From the NCBI RefSeq assembly GCF_004365165.1, contig NZ_SOCH01000003.1, forward strand, positions 124,001 to 188,000: a stretch of 64,000 bases of DNA, given 5' to 3'. The notes under the pieces are model-generated. The model made no database searches, was not told the DNA's origin, and saw only the letters and a list, made by a program, of their open reading frames with translations. Below, one piece after another: positions 56,432 to 64,000 of the stretch (positions are counted from its first letter, which is position 1; each line of letters opens with the position of its first letter). The stretch is from Metamycoplasma hyosynoviae (lineage in GTDB: Bacteria > Bacillota_I > Bacilli_A > Mycoplasmatales > Metamycoplasmataceae). A program made the translations under genes and the position numbers.

Positions 56432-57461
56432 TTACTTCTCCACCTCAAGCATATATATGGTAAACTAATAGATATACAACTCTTTTTGTTATTTCTGAAT
56501 ATTCAACTTCAAAATTTTTATCAAATTTTTCTGAAATTATTCTTAAATATGAATTAATATCATTAGTTATAGGATTATTTTTCTCAATGTATTTAAAGAT
56601 TTCTTTTTCTATTTTCTTTAAAGAAAGATCATTCTGTTTTTGAATTATTTCCGCAAGAGCTATATTGTATTTTCTTTTTTCTGGCATTTTTATTTGTTGA
56701 CCAATATATTCTCTTGTTTTTTCAATTCATATATCTGATGAATCTATATGTGTATTTAAAAGTTGCTCAAATTCTTCACTAGTAAAACCTTTGTTTTTCT
56801 TTGCTTCTTCAAATGTAGAAAAATCACTTTCACAACTTGCTTTTTTTGTTGCAGTTTGATATATTAAATTGAAAAATGCATTAGGATTTGGTATTTCTCC
56901 CCTTTCACTTTTAGAAAAGCATTGTACTAATTTACCTAAAATAGTTTCATCATAATTTAGTAAATTAATATTATCATATATATAAAAAACATCATTAAAA
57001 CATATTGATTTAACTTCCAATTCTTCACATAACATTTTTTCAATATATTCAAGTGCATCTTGATCAAAATCATTGAAACATTGTTCTTTAAATTGATTAC
57101 GCCTATTTTTTATTTTTAGTCTCACATTAGAAACAATAGCTAATTTTATATTTTGTTCAGGAGAATATAATTTGAGTATTTTTCCTAAAATAGAGTTTTT
57201 TTTATTTTTTTGTACTTTACACAACTTATTTAAATTAAAATTACCATCATTTAGCGTTTTAATTTGATAAAATCAAATTCCATTATCATTATGTAACTCT
57301 ATATCACATTTATAATCAAAAAAAATAGTATAACTTCTTTTTGCTATGTATTCATCTAAAATTTTACCAATGCCTCATAACACTTCTATTTTAAATCTAT
57401 TTTTTGCAATGCTTCCAGAAGATTCTTTCGGCAAATTCATATAATAATCTTTTCTATCCAT
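56415..57461 (-). CDS. DUF4297-like (Cap4-type) nuclease, effector candidate
   Basis: A 348-aa protein. The N-terminal 100 residues resemble the DUF4297/Cap4 dsDNA-nuclease domain: IAKNRFKIEVLWGIGKILDE (Glu26), FFDYKCDIELHNDNGIWFYQ then IKT (Asp53, Gln66-x-Lys68), and SILGKILKLY. The remainder is helical and ends in a part that may contact the ATPase. The pairing of such a nuclease with an SMC-like ATPase is the core of Lamassu (LmuA-LmuB); a LmuC-type third gene is not found. Start at 57461; UGA Trp codons in frame. Confidence 0.75.
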
Positions 57462-57554
57462 AAATTTTTTTGTTTTTTAAAAATTTATCATTAAACTTTC
57501 CTAAGTCTATACGCAATTATTTATTATTTAGTTTTATTTATTTCATTACTAAAA

Positions 57555-58286
57555 TTATAAATCAATTTTGCTATGCAATTTATCATATAGATTTTGCTTG
57601 TTGTTTCACAATCACAAGAAATTTTCAATTGTAATTTTTTTATTTTTGCTAAATAAGAATGAATAATAATATATTATTCAAAAATAAAGTTCATCACTAA
57701 ATTTTTTGAAATCTTTACATTTTTTTAATTTTCAAATTCAAAACTTTAATGAACTTCCATTTACTACAATAAAATCATCTTTTTTGTAATTAAAAAACAT
57801 ATTGAAAAGCTCAGGACACTCTTCTGGAGTTTTATTTTCAAATAAAAATTCATCAGAAATATCTGAATTTATAGCAATCCATTTTTTAAAATTTTCTTTT
57901 GCTTTTAATGACATTAGAATTGGAAGATAGAAATATGTTCCTTCAAAAAAAATAAATAATAACCCCATAATAGCAATAATTACATTTTTTAAAAGAATTC
58001 CAACAATAACAAAAGAGACATTAGTAATAATGATCAACACAAGAATTAAAGTAGTATTGATTATTCAAAACGGTTTTCTTTTCTTATAAAATTCAAGCAC
58101 ATCAACATCAAACTTTACGTTTGATTTTGTATCTTTTTGATTTTCAAGAATTTTCTTTGAATAAGATAGTAAGGTTTTTCAATTGATAAATATTATTATC
58201 ATTGCATAAGTACTTAAGGTTAAAAGTGTGCCAATGCCCAATCATAAAAAAATTCAAAGAGTATCTAATTTTTTAATTTCATTCAT
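57555..58286 (-). CDS. Membrane protein, unknown
   Basis: A 243-aa protein with N-terminal segment LWIFLWLGIGTLLTLSTYAM, a second pair around residues 78-115 (LILVLIIITNVSFVIVGILL and VIIAIMGLLFIFFEGTYFYL), and a cytoplasmic C-terminal part. It reaches 57555 only when seven UGA codons are read as Trp; its last 65 residues are Trp/Lys-rich. No family recognised. Divergent from the membrane gene at 58441. Confidence 0.65.
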
Positions 58287-58309
58287 AATTATGATTATTT
58301 ATCTCACCT

Positions 58310-59169
58310 CTAGATTTTGGACACTACAAAAAATTCACATTTTAATTGTAATCATATAAATAATTTTACTTAATAATTTTCATAAGTGTATTTAAACACT
58401 ATTAATTAATATAATTAATACTATATAATTTTCGAAGAATATGGACTATACAGTATTATTAATTGTCTTTGTTATGTGACCGGTGTTTTATCAAATATCT
58501 TATTTAATAGGGACTTTTATATTTGTTAATAGAAAAATAATGACAATAGAAATGAAAAATAGTTTCTTACATTCTTTTTGAAGAAGAACTAGTATATATG
58601 CACTTAGCTATTTAATTTATTTGCTATTTTATTTTCCACTAGCTTTTTATAGATATAAATGAAATTTTGCTAATGATGATTTTCTTTGACATACATATTC
58701 TTTAATTATAGAATCAGCTATATTTTTGATTTATTTTATATGTGTTTTTACTTTTTTAAAAACTTTGAAAATAAATCATAATTTAGATTGAAAACGTATA
58801 GAAAAACAAGTAGAACAAAATCCAAGTGAAACTTTTAAAAATTCACTTACTATATTAAAAACTAAAATAGTGGGATATAAATATTTGAGACATTTTGCTT
58901 GATTTTATTCTCCTGATTCTCCCAAAACCCCAAGCAAAACCATAGTAAATAATATGTTTCAATTTTTTGTTTGAAAATATGACAAATTAATAATTCCTGA
59001 CACACCTGAAATATCAGATGAAGAAAAATTTTATTATGCACTAGCTATAATGGTTAATGAAATTAAACAATACAATAAAATTGAAACAACAGAAAATGCT
59101 ATTAATTTCATAAAATCAAACATTTGTAAAACTAAATAAAAAGCTTATTTTTTGCTGTCCAAATTCTAG
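58310..59169. repeat. Inverted repeats flanking the 58441 membrane gene
   Basis: CTAGATTTTGGACA at 58310-58323 is mirrored, with one mismatch, by TGTCCAAATTCTAG at 59156-59169, and AAAAAAT follows on the outer/inner side of both. The pair encloses exactly one gene. The right arm is also part of that gene's terminator. Could be a small mobile unit or coincidental terminator symmetry. Confidence 0.5.
58441..59139 (+). CDS. Membrane protein, unknown
   Basis: A 232-aa protein starting MDYTVLLIVFVMWPVFYQIS, with further hydrophobic segments around 50-70 (IYALSYLIYLLFYFPLAFYR) and 90-110 (LIIESAIFLIYFICVFTFLK), then a soluble C-terminal half. Nine UGA Trp codons made it invisible in the standard code. 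It resembles its divergent neighbour only in general layout. Family unknown. Confidence 0.68.
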
Positions 59170-59184
59170 GGGACAAGCAAAAAA
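59148..59184 (+). terminator. Terminator after the 58441 gene
   Basis: TTTTTTGCT-GTCC pairs with GGACAAGCAAAAAA; hairpin symmetric on both strands, so it may also stop transcription from tRNA-Thr. Confidence 0.65.
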
Positions 59185-59243
59185 CTAATTCAAATAAAAA
59201 AGCACTGACAAAGTCAGTGCAAAGATCAATTAATATCTTGAAA

Positions 59244-59318
59244 TGGTGCCGACTACTGGAATTGAACCAGCGACCCCTTCCTTACCATGGAAGTGCTCTG
59301 CCCCTGAGCTAAGTCGGC
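59244..59318 (-). tRNA. tRNA-Thr (anticodon GGU)
   Basis: Acceptor GCCGACT/AGTCGGC, anticodon loop ATGGTAA, encoded CCA, minus strand. Confidence 0.95.
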
Positions 59319-59363
59319 TTATTTTTTTGCAAAAAAACAATTACTATTATATAGTATTTTTTG

Positions 59364-59369
59364 TATAAT
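59364..59369 (+). promoter_or_regulatory. -10 box of prfA-prmC
   Basis: TATAAT ten bases before the ATG at 59379; the transcript would be nearly leaderless, which explains the absence of a Shine-Dalgarno site. Confidence 0.5.
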
Positions 59370-59378
59370 AGAATAATT

Positions 59379-60458
59379 ATGGAAAAAACAATGCACACCT
59401 CTTTAATGTCTATTAAAGAGAAATATGAAAACTATGCTAAAAAACTTGCAGATCCAAATATATATAACGATATAAAAAAATATACACAATATGCTAAAGA
59501 GCAAAGTGAAATAGAAGAAATCTACAAGAATTTTTTAAAATATTTAACATCCGAAGATTCTTATAATATGTCTAAAAAAATTCTTGAAAATGAAAAAGAT
59601 GAAGAATTAATTTTACTTGCAAAAGAAGATATTTTAATACAAGAAAAATTAATGCAAGAATTAGAGCAAGTTTTAAAAGAGTTAATGCTTCCACAAGATG
59701 AAAATGATAATAAAAACGTTATTGTTGAAATTAGAGGTGCTGCTGGTGGTGATGAAGCCAACATTTTTTCTGGCGATTTATTTAAAATGTATCAAAAATT
59801 TTGTGAAGAACAAGATTTTAAAATTAATATAGTAGATAGTGTTTATGGTTCAGCTGGTGGATATAGCCAACTAGTTTTTATTGTAAAAGGTGAAAAAGTT
59901 TATTCAAAATTTAAATTTGAACATGGTGTTCACCGTGTTCAACGTGTACCAGCTACTGAAACTCAAGGACGTGTACATACTTCAACTTCAACTGTGACTG
60001 TAATTCCTGAAATTGATGAAAATATCAATATAGAAATTCGTCCTGAAGATATTGAAATTAATGTTTTCCGTAGTTCAGGAGCTGGAGGACAATCTGTTAA
60101 TACCACCGATTCAGCTGTTCGGATTACACATAAAAAAACAGGTATTGTAGTAACATCTCAAGATGAACGTAGCCAAATTATGAACCGTGAAACTGCACTA
60201 AAAGTTTTAAAAAGTAAGTTATATCAACTAGAAGTCGAAAAACGTGAAGAAGCCGAAAAAGGTATCCGTAAATTAGCAGGAACAGGTGATAGATCTGAAA
60301 AAATCAGAACTTATAACTATCCGCAAGACCGTGTGACCGACCATAGAATTTCATTGAACACTTCGCTTAAAATCACAATGGATGGTGGCCTTCAAAAAAT
60401 TATCGATGAACTAATCGCTGATGAAAAAGCAAGAAAAATCAAAGAAGCTGGTTTTTAA
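59379..60458 (+). CDS. prfA: Peptide chain release factor 1
   Basis: A 359-aa factor terminating at UAA/UAG. It has the RF1-type [16 protein letters not shown] segment with the PxT codon-recognition motif and [20 protein letters not shown] with the catalytic GGQ. RF2 is dispensable here because UGA codes for Trp. Starts at 59379 after a -10 box; ATG 59391 is an alternative. Its stop overlaps the prmC start (TAATG). Confidence 0.95.
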   Translation: MEKTMHTSLMSIKEKYENYAKKLADPNIYNDIKKYTQYAKEQSEIEEIYKNFLKYLTSEDSYNMSKKILENEKDEELILLAKEDILIQEKLMQELEQVLKELMLPQDENDNKNVIVEIRGAAGGDEANIFSGDLFKMYQKFCEEQDFKINIVDSVYGSAGGYSQLVFIVKGEKVYSKFKFEHGVHRVQRVPATETQGRVHTSTSTVTVIPEIDENINIEIRPEDIEINVFRSSGAGGQSVNTTDSAVRITHKKTGIVVTSQDERSQIMNRETALKVLKSKLYQLEVEKREEAEKGIRKLAGTGDRSEKIRTYNYPQDRVTDHRISLNTSLKITMDGGLQKIIDELIADEKARKIKEAGF

Positions 60459-61177
60459 TGGATAAATCCCATGAAATTTTGATCCGTGAAAAAATTAGAT
60501 ACAATCTAAAAGCTGAAATTTCAACCAAAGAAAAAAAGCTCTTAAAACGTCTTTGTCCTGTACAAAAAATTATCAAACGTCAAATTATGCAAGACGTTTA
60601 TTTGGATCTTTCTTATAATGTTTTAATTCCTCGTTATGAGACAGAAGAAGTAATATTAGAATGTTATAAACATATTAATACAACTTCAAATGTTTTAGAC
60701 TTAGGTTCTGGAAGTGGTTTTATTGGACTTTCTATTAAAAAAAATGTAGGATGCAATGTTACACTAGTTGATAGTAGTGTGCAAGCTATCAAACAAACTA
60801 AGAAAAATGCCAAAATTAATAATCTTGAAGTAAAAGTAATTAAATCAAACTGATTTTCAAAAATTAAAAATCAACAATTTGATTTAATCGTTTCGAATCC
60901 TCCTTATTTAGATTTAGAAAAAACTAATGAAATATACTCACCTTCTTTAAAATGAGAACCTAAAAAAGCATTATTTGCCAAAAATAATGGTTTTGAACAT
61001 TATGAAACTATATTAAGTAGTGCAAAAAATTATTTAAAACCAACAGGCAAACTTATTTTTGAAATTGATCCTTATATTGCACAAAAATTATTAAAACTTT
61101 ATCCCAATATTACATTAAAAGAAGATATTAATAAAAAATTACGCATTGCAATTTTAACTTACAATGATTTAAATTAA
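60458..61177 (+). CDS. prmC: Release-factor glutamine methyltransferase
   Basis: A 239-aa SAM enzyme that methylates the Gln of the GGQ motif. It shows SAM-binding VLDLGSGSGFIGLSI and the catalytic IVSNPPYLDLEK. Coupled to prfA by one-base overlap, so substrate and modifier are co-translated. A UGA Trp codon at 60854. Confidence 0.93.
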
Positions 61178-61234
61178 ATTACAATAGATAGTTTTACCAT
61201 TAAAAATCTTGTTAGAAAAATAAAATAACGAATT

Positions 61235-61261
61235 TTAGCACTCAATAATAAATTGTGCTAA
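61235..61261 (+). promoter_or_regulatory. CIRCE-like HrcA operator of dnaJ
   Basis: TTAGCACTC, 9 bases, then TTGTGCTAA; the consensus right arm is GAGTGCTAA, so three positions differ. It lies 13 bases before the dnaJ start, pointing to heat-shock control by HrcA, which is not in this window. Confidence 0.75.
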
Positions 61262-61273
61262 AATACTTTTACT

Positions 61274-62404
61274 ATGAAGAATAAACGTGATTATTATGAA
61301 GTTTTAGGTATTTCTAAAACTGCTAGTGAAAAAGATATAAAAACTGCATACCGTAAACTAGCAATGGAATATCACCCCGATAGAAACAAAGCTCCTGATG
61401 CTGAAGAAAAATTTAAGGAAGTATCAGAAGCTTATGAAATTTTGTCAGATCCTGAAAAAAGACAAAAGTATGACAAATATGGTCATAATGCTTTCAATCA
61501 AAATTCTTTTTCAGGATCTGCTGAAGATATATTTGAAAGCTTTTTTAAAGATTTTAGTTTCGGTGGTGATTTTGAAGGTGGAGATCCATTTGCTGATATT
61601 TTTGGTGCATTTACTGGAAGATCATCTCGTGGTAGTAGAGGTGAAACTAGAAGAAAAGGTGAAGATCTACAAACCAAAATTACTATCAGTTTTTTAGAAT
61701 CAGTACTTGGTGTAGAAAAAACTGTTAATTTAGAAAAATTTACAGTTTGTTCACATTGCAATGGCTCAAAAGCAGATAGCAAAAGCGATATCCGCACTTG
61801 TTCTAAATGTAATGGTGCGGGTGAAATAAGACAATCAATGGGATTTTTTACTAGCGTTTCTACTTGCCCTAAATGTTATGGTAAAGGTCAAGAAATTTAT
61901 AAAACCTGTCACGTATGTCGTGGAGAAGGTTTTGAAAAGAAACTTGTACAAGAAAAAATCACCATTCCTGGTGGAGTTGAAAATGGTCAAAATCTTGTTT
62001 TGAGTGGATATGGAAGACCTTCTCTTTCAGGAGGACAATCAGGGGATTTATACATTTTAATCACAGTTAAACCCCATAAGCATTTCGAAAGAATTCCTAA
62101 TAATAATATTGTTTTAAATGTTCCGGTTTCAGTTTTTGACATTATGAATGAAGTCAAACTTACCATCCCTACTCCTTATGGGCCTACTTCTATAAAACTT
62201 TCTAATTCTATGAATATAAATGATCCTATTAAATTAAATGGATATGGTTTTCCTTCAATAAAAGGAAATGGTAAAGGAATGTTAATTGTTATATTAAAAC
62301 CTTATATTCCTAAAATGTCAAAAGCAAGTCAAAGTAAAATAAAAGAAGTAAGTGAACAAACAAAAGACACAAATTATTCTGATTGATTAAAAGAATTTAA
62401 TTAA
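61274..62404 (+). CDS. dnaJ: Chaperone DnaJ
   Basis: A 376-aa Hsp40. J domain with YHPDRN (HPD, about 33-35), Gly/Phe-rich segment about 75-120, four zinc-finger repeats CSHCNG, CSKCNG, CPKCYG and CHVCRG, then the C-terminal substrate-binding domains ([19 protein letters not shown]). It stimulates DnaK ATPase activity. A UGA Trp codon near the end extends it to 62404. Confidence 0.97.
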
Positions 62405-62430
62405 GCGTTGCAAGGTTGCAGCGCTTTTTA
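62403..62430 (+). terminator. Terminator of dnaJ
   Basis: AGCGTTGCA pairs with TGCAGCGCT, followed by TTTTT. Confidence 0.75.
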
Positions 62431-62525
62431 TTAATCAAAATAATTTTTGCATAAAGTAATATATTGCATTAATTTGTGTTAATATATTTTTTATTGATTT
62501 TTCAAAAATAGCAGATAGAGGTTAT

Positions 62526-64000
62526 ATGAGTAATAAATTAATGATTGTAGAATCACCAAACAAAGTTAAAACCATTCAGAGGTATTTAGGAGATGATTTT
62601 ACTGTACTTTCATCAGTGGGTCATATTTTAAAAATGAAAACAGTTGGTGAAAACCAACTTGGTATTGATTTTGATAATTGAGAACCTTTGATGGCTATTG
62701 ATTCTTCAAAAACCAAAATAATCAAAGACCTTAAAGAAGCTGCTAAAAAATCTGATTTAGTTTATGTAGCAACTGACCCCGACCGTGAAGGTGAGGCTAT
62801 TGCACAAAACTTAGTTGATGTTTTAAAAATTGAAAATAAATATAAACGTATTAAATATAATGAAATCACTAAAGAAGCTATCGAAGTTGCTATTGAAAAT
62901 CCTATATTAATAGATACCAACCTAGTAAATGCACAAAAAACTAGAAGAATGTTGGACCGTATTATCGGTTTTAAACTTTCTCAACTTATAAAAACTAAAA
63001 TTAAAAATGCCCCTACTATTCCTTCTGCTGGAAGAGTGCAATCAATTGCTTTAAAACTAGTTTGCGATCGAGAACGTGAAATTAATGCATTTGTTCCTAT
63101 TAAATATAGCAAAATTGAAGCGATGATTAAAGGTGATATTGTTGCGGTATTTTATTATCCTGAAGATAAAGATTTTGCTAATGATAACACTTGAATTTCA
63201 CCTGAAAAATCAGAAGAAATTTTAAAAAACTTAAACATAAAAAAGCTTTTACGTGTTCAAGATTTAAAAATTTCTAAACGTAAAGAAAGTCAAGTAACGC
63301 CATTTAAGCAATCAGTTTTATATAAAGAAGCTAAATATGCATCACAAGTAGTCCAAAGTTCAGCGCAAAAATTATTTGAAAACGGGCTTATTTCATATCC
63401 AAGAACAGATTCAACAAGATTAAGTGCTTCTTTTGTATCAAAAGCTAAAAAATATATTGAAGATAAATTTGGGGCTGATTATATAGCTGATGAAATCAAA
63501 GGTGTAGCAGGAGATCAAGATGCTCACGAGGCAATTAGACCAACTGATATTTACTTAACTCCACAAAAAGCAACAGCAGAATATTCACTTGATGAAACTG
63601 ATAGTTATATTTATGAACTTATTTACAATAAAACTATTTGTTCAATTATGAAACCACCAGTTCGTGAAATTTACCACTATGATTTAATTCATGACTATTC
63701 ACAAAATAATTATTTCTTCAAAATTTCTTATTCAAAAATTATTTTTGATGGTTATTACAAAGTTATTGGAACAGAAGCTGAAAACAATATTCCAAGTTAT
63801 AAAATAGGTGATGTATTTGATGTAAATGAGTTTTCTTTATCTAATAAAGAAACTCAACCGCCTGCAAGATATAATGACGGTAGTTTAATTAAAATGCTAG
63901 ATGACATTAAAGTTGGTAGACCTTCAACTTTTGCTACCACCGTTGCCGTTATTAAAAAACGTTTATTTGTTCAATCAGCCGGAGGAAATTCACTTCAACC
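62526..64000 (+). CDS. topA: DNA topoisomerase I, N-terminal part
   Basis: First 491 residues; gene cut by the window end. Type IA topoisomerase relaxing negative supercoils. TOPRIM domain MIVESPNKVKTIQ and VATDPDREGEAIAQNL, IPSAGRVQSIAL, the active-site region GLISYPRTDSTR with the catalytic Tyr, and HEAIRPTDI. AGAGG ribosome site; the frame includes UGA Trp codons. Later zinc-binding domains are outside the window. Confidence 0.95.

Noticed and set aside
57240-57461. Separate small gene before the DUF4297-like ORF
   Set aside because: It is the same frame joined by UGA Trp codons and supplies the conserved N-terminal nuclease motifs.

Overview
The window is a low-GC chromosome segment of a mollicute, most likely a hominis-group mycoplasma. 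In-frame UGA codons interrupt nearly every gene and are read as Trp: secA, tig, enolase, uvrC, rsmH, hsdR and the phage terminase only become full-length under genetic code 4. There is an RF1 gene, a short divergent dcw cluster (mraZ-rsmH-X-ftsZ) with no wall-synthesis genes, and several lipoproteins. I cannot name the species. All coordinates below assume UGA=Trp.

Layout. 1-14.2 kb is mostly core housekeeping on the minus strand: dnaX (cut by the window edge), a DUF4143 ATPase preceded by duplicated palindromes, secA-tig, a hypothetical gene, eno, three tRNAs, a membrane protein, uvrC and a GGCT-like protein. 14.3-20.5 kb is a plus-strand defence-type block: an McrB-like AAA+ ATPase, then a cytosine methyltransferase whose start is separated from its body by a (GA)24 tract that leaves it out of frame (phase OFF), overlapping by one base a 903-aa DUF262/DUF1524 (GmrSD-like) nuclease. 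20.7-25.3 kb holds a lipoprotein and the ftsZ/mraZ cluster, and 25.7-26.1 kb four tRNA genes.

26.17-42.91 kb is a 16.7-kb prophage. Its order is helicase, loader-like protein, 26-aa repeat protein, large terminase, probable portal, structural proteins, scaffold, capsid, a large basic structural protein, a fibre-like protein, a nucleotidyltransferase-like protein, small membrane proteins, an opposite-strand membrane protein, tyrosine integrase and a putative PD-(D/E)XK nuclease. A 14-bp direct repeat marks the ends; joining them rebuilds an inverted-repeat core typical of a tyrosine-recombinase attP.

43-48.5 kb has an M28-peptidase lipoprotein and a divergent run of four lipoprotein-like genes. 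48.5-57.5 kb is a second defence block on the minus strand: hsdM-hsdS-hsdR, with a 12-G homopolymer inside hsdM, and a two-gene unit of a DUF4297-like nuclease plus an SMC/RecN-like ATPase (Lamassu/ABC-three-component-like, no third gene seen). 57.6-59.2 kb carries two divergent membrane-protein genes, one framed by an inverted repeat. From 59.2 kb core genes resume: tRNA-Thr, prfA-prmC, dnaJ behind a CIRCE-like site, and topA (cut by the window end).

The most notable theme is genome defence with two simple-sequence contingency tracts, one in each block. The strongest candidate for an undescribed system is the phase-variable methyltransferase plus GmrSD-like nuclease pair at 17.0-20.5 kb, with the adjacent McrB-like ATPase as a possible partner.
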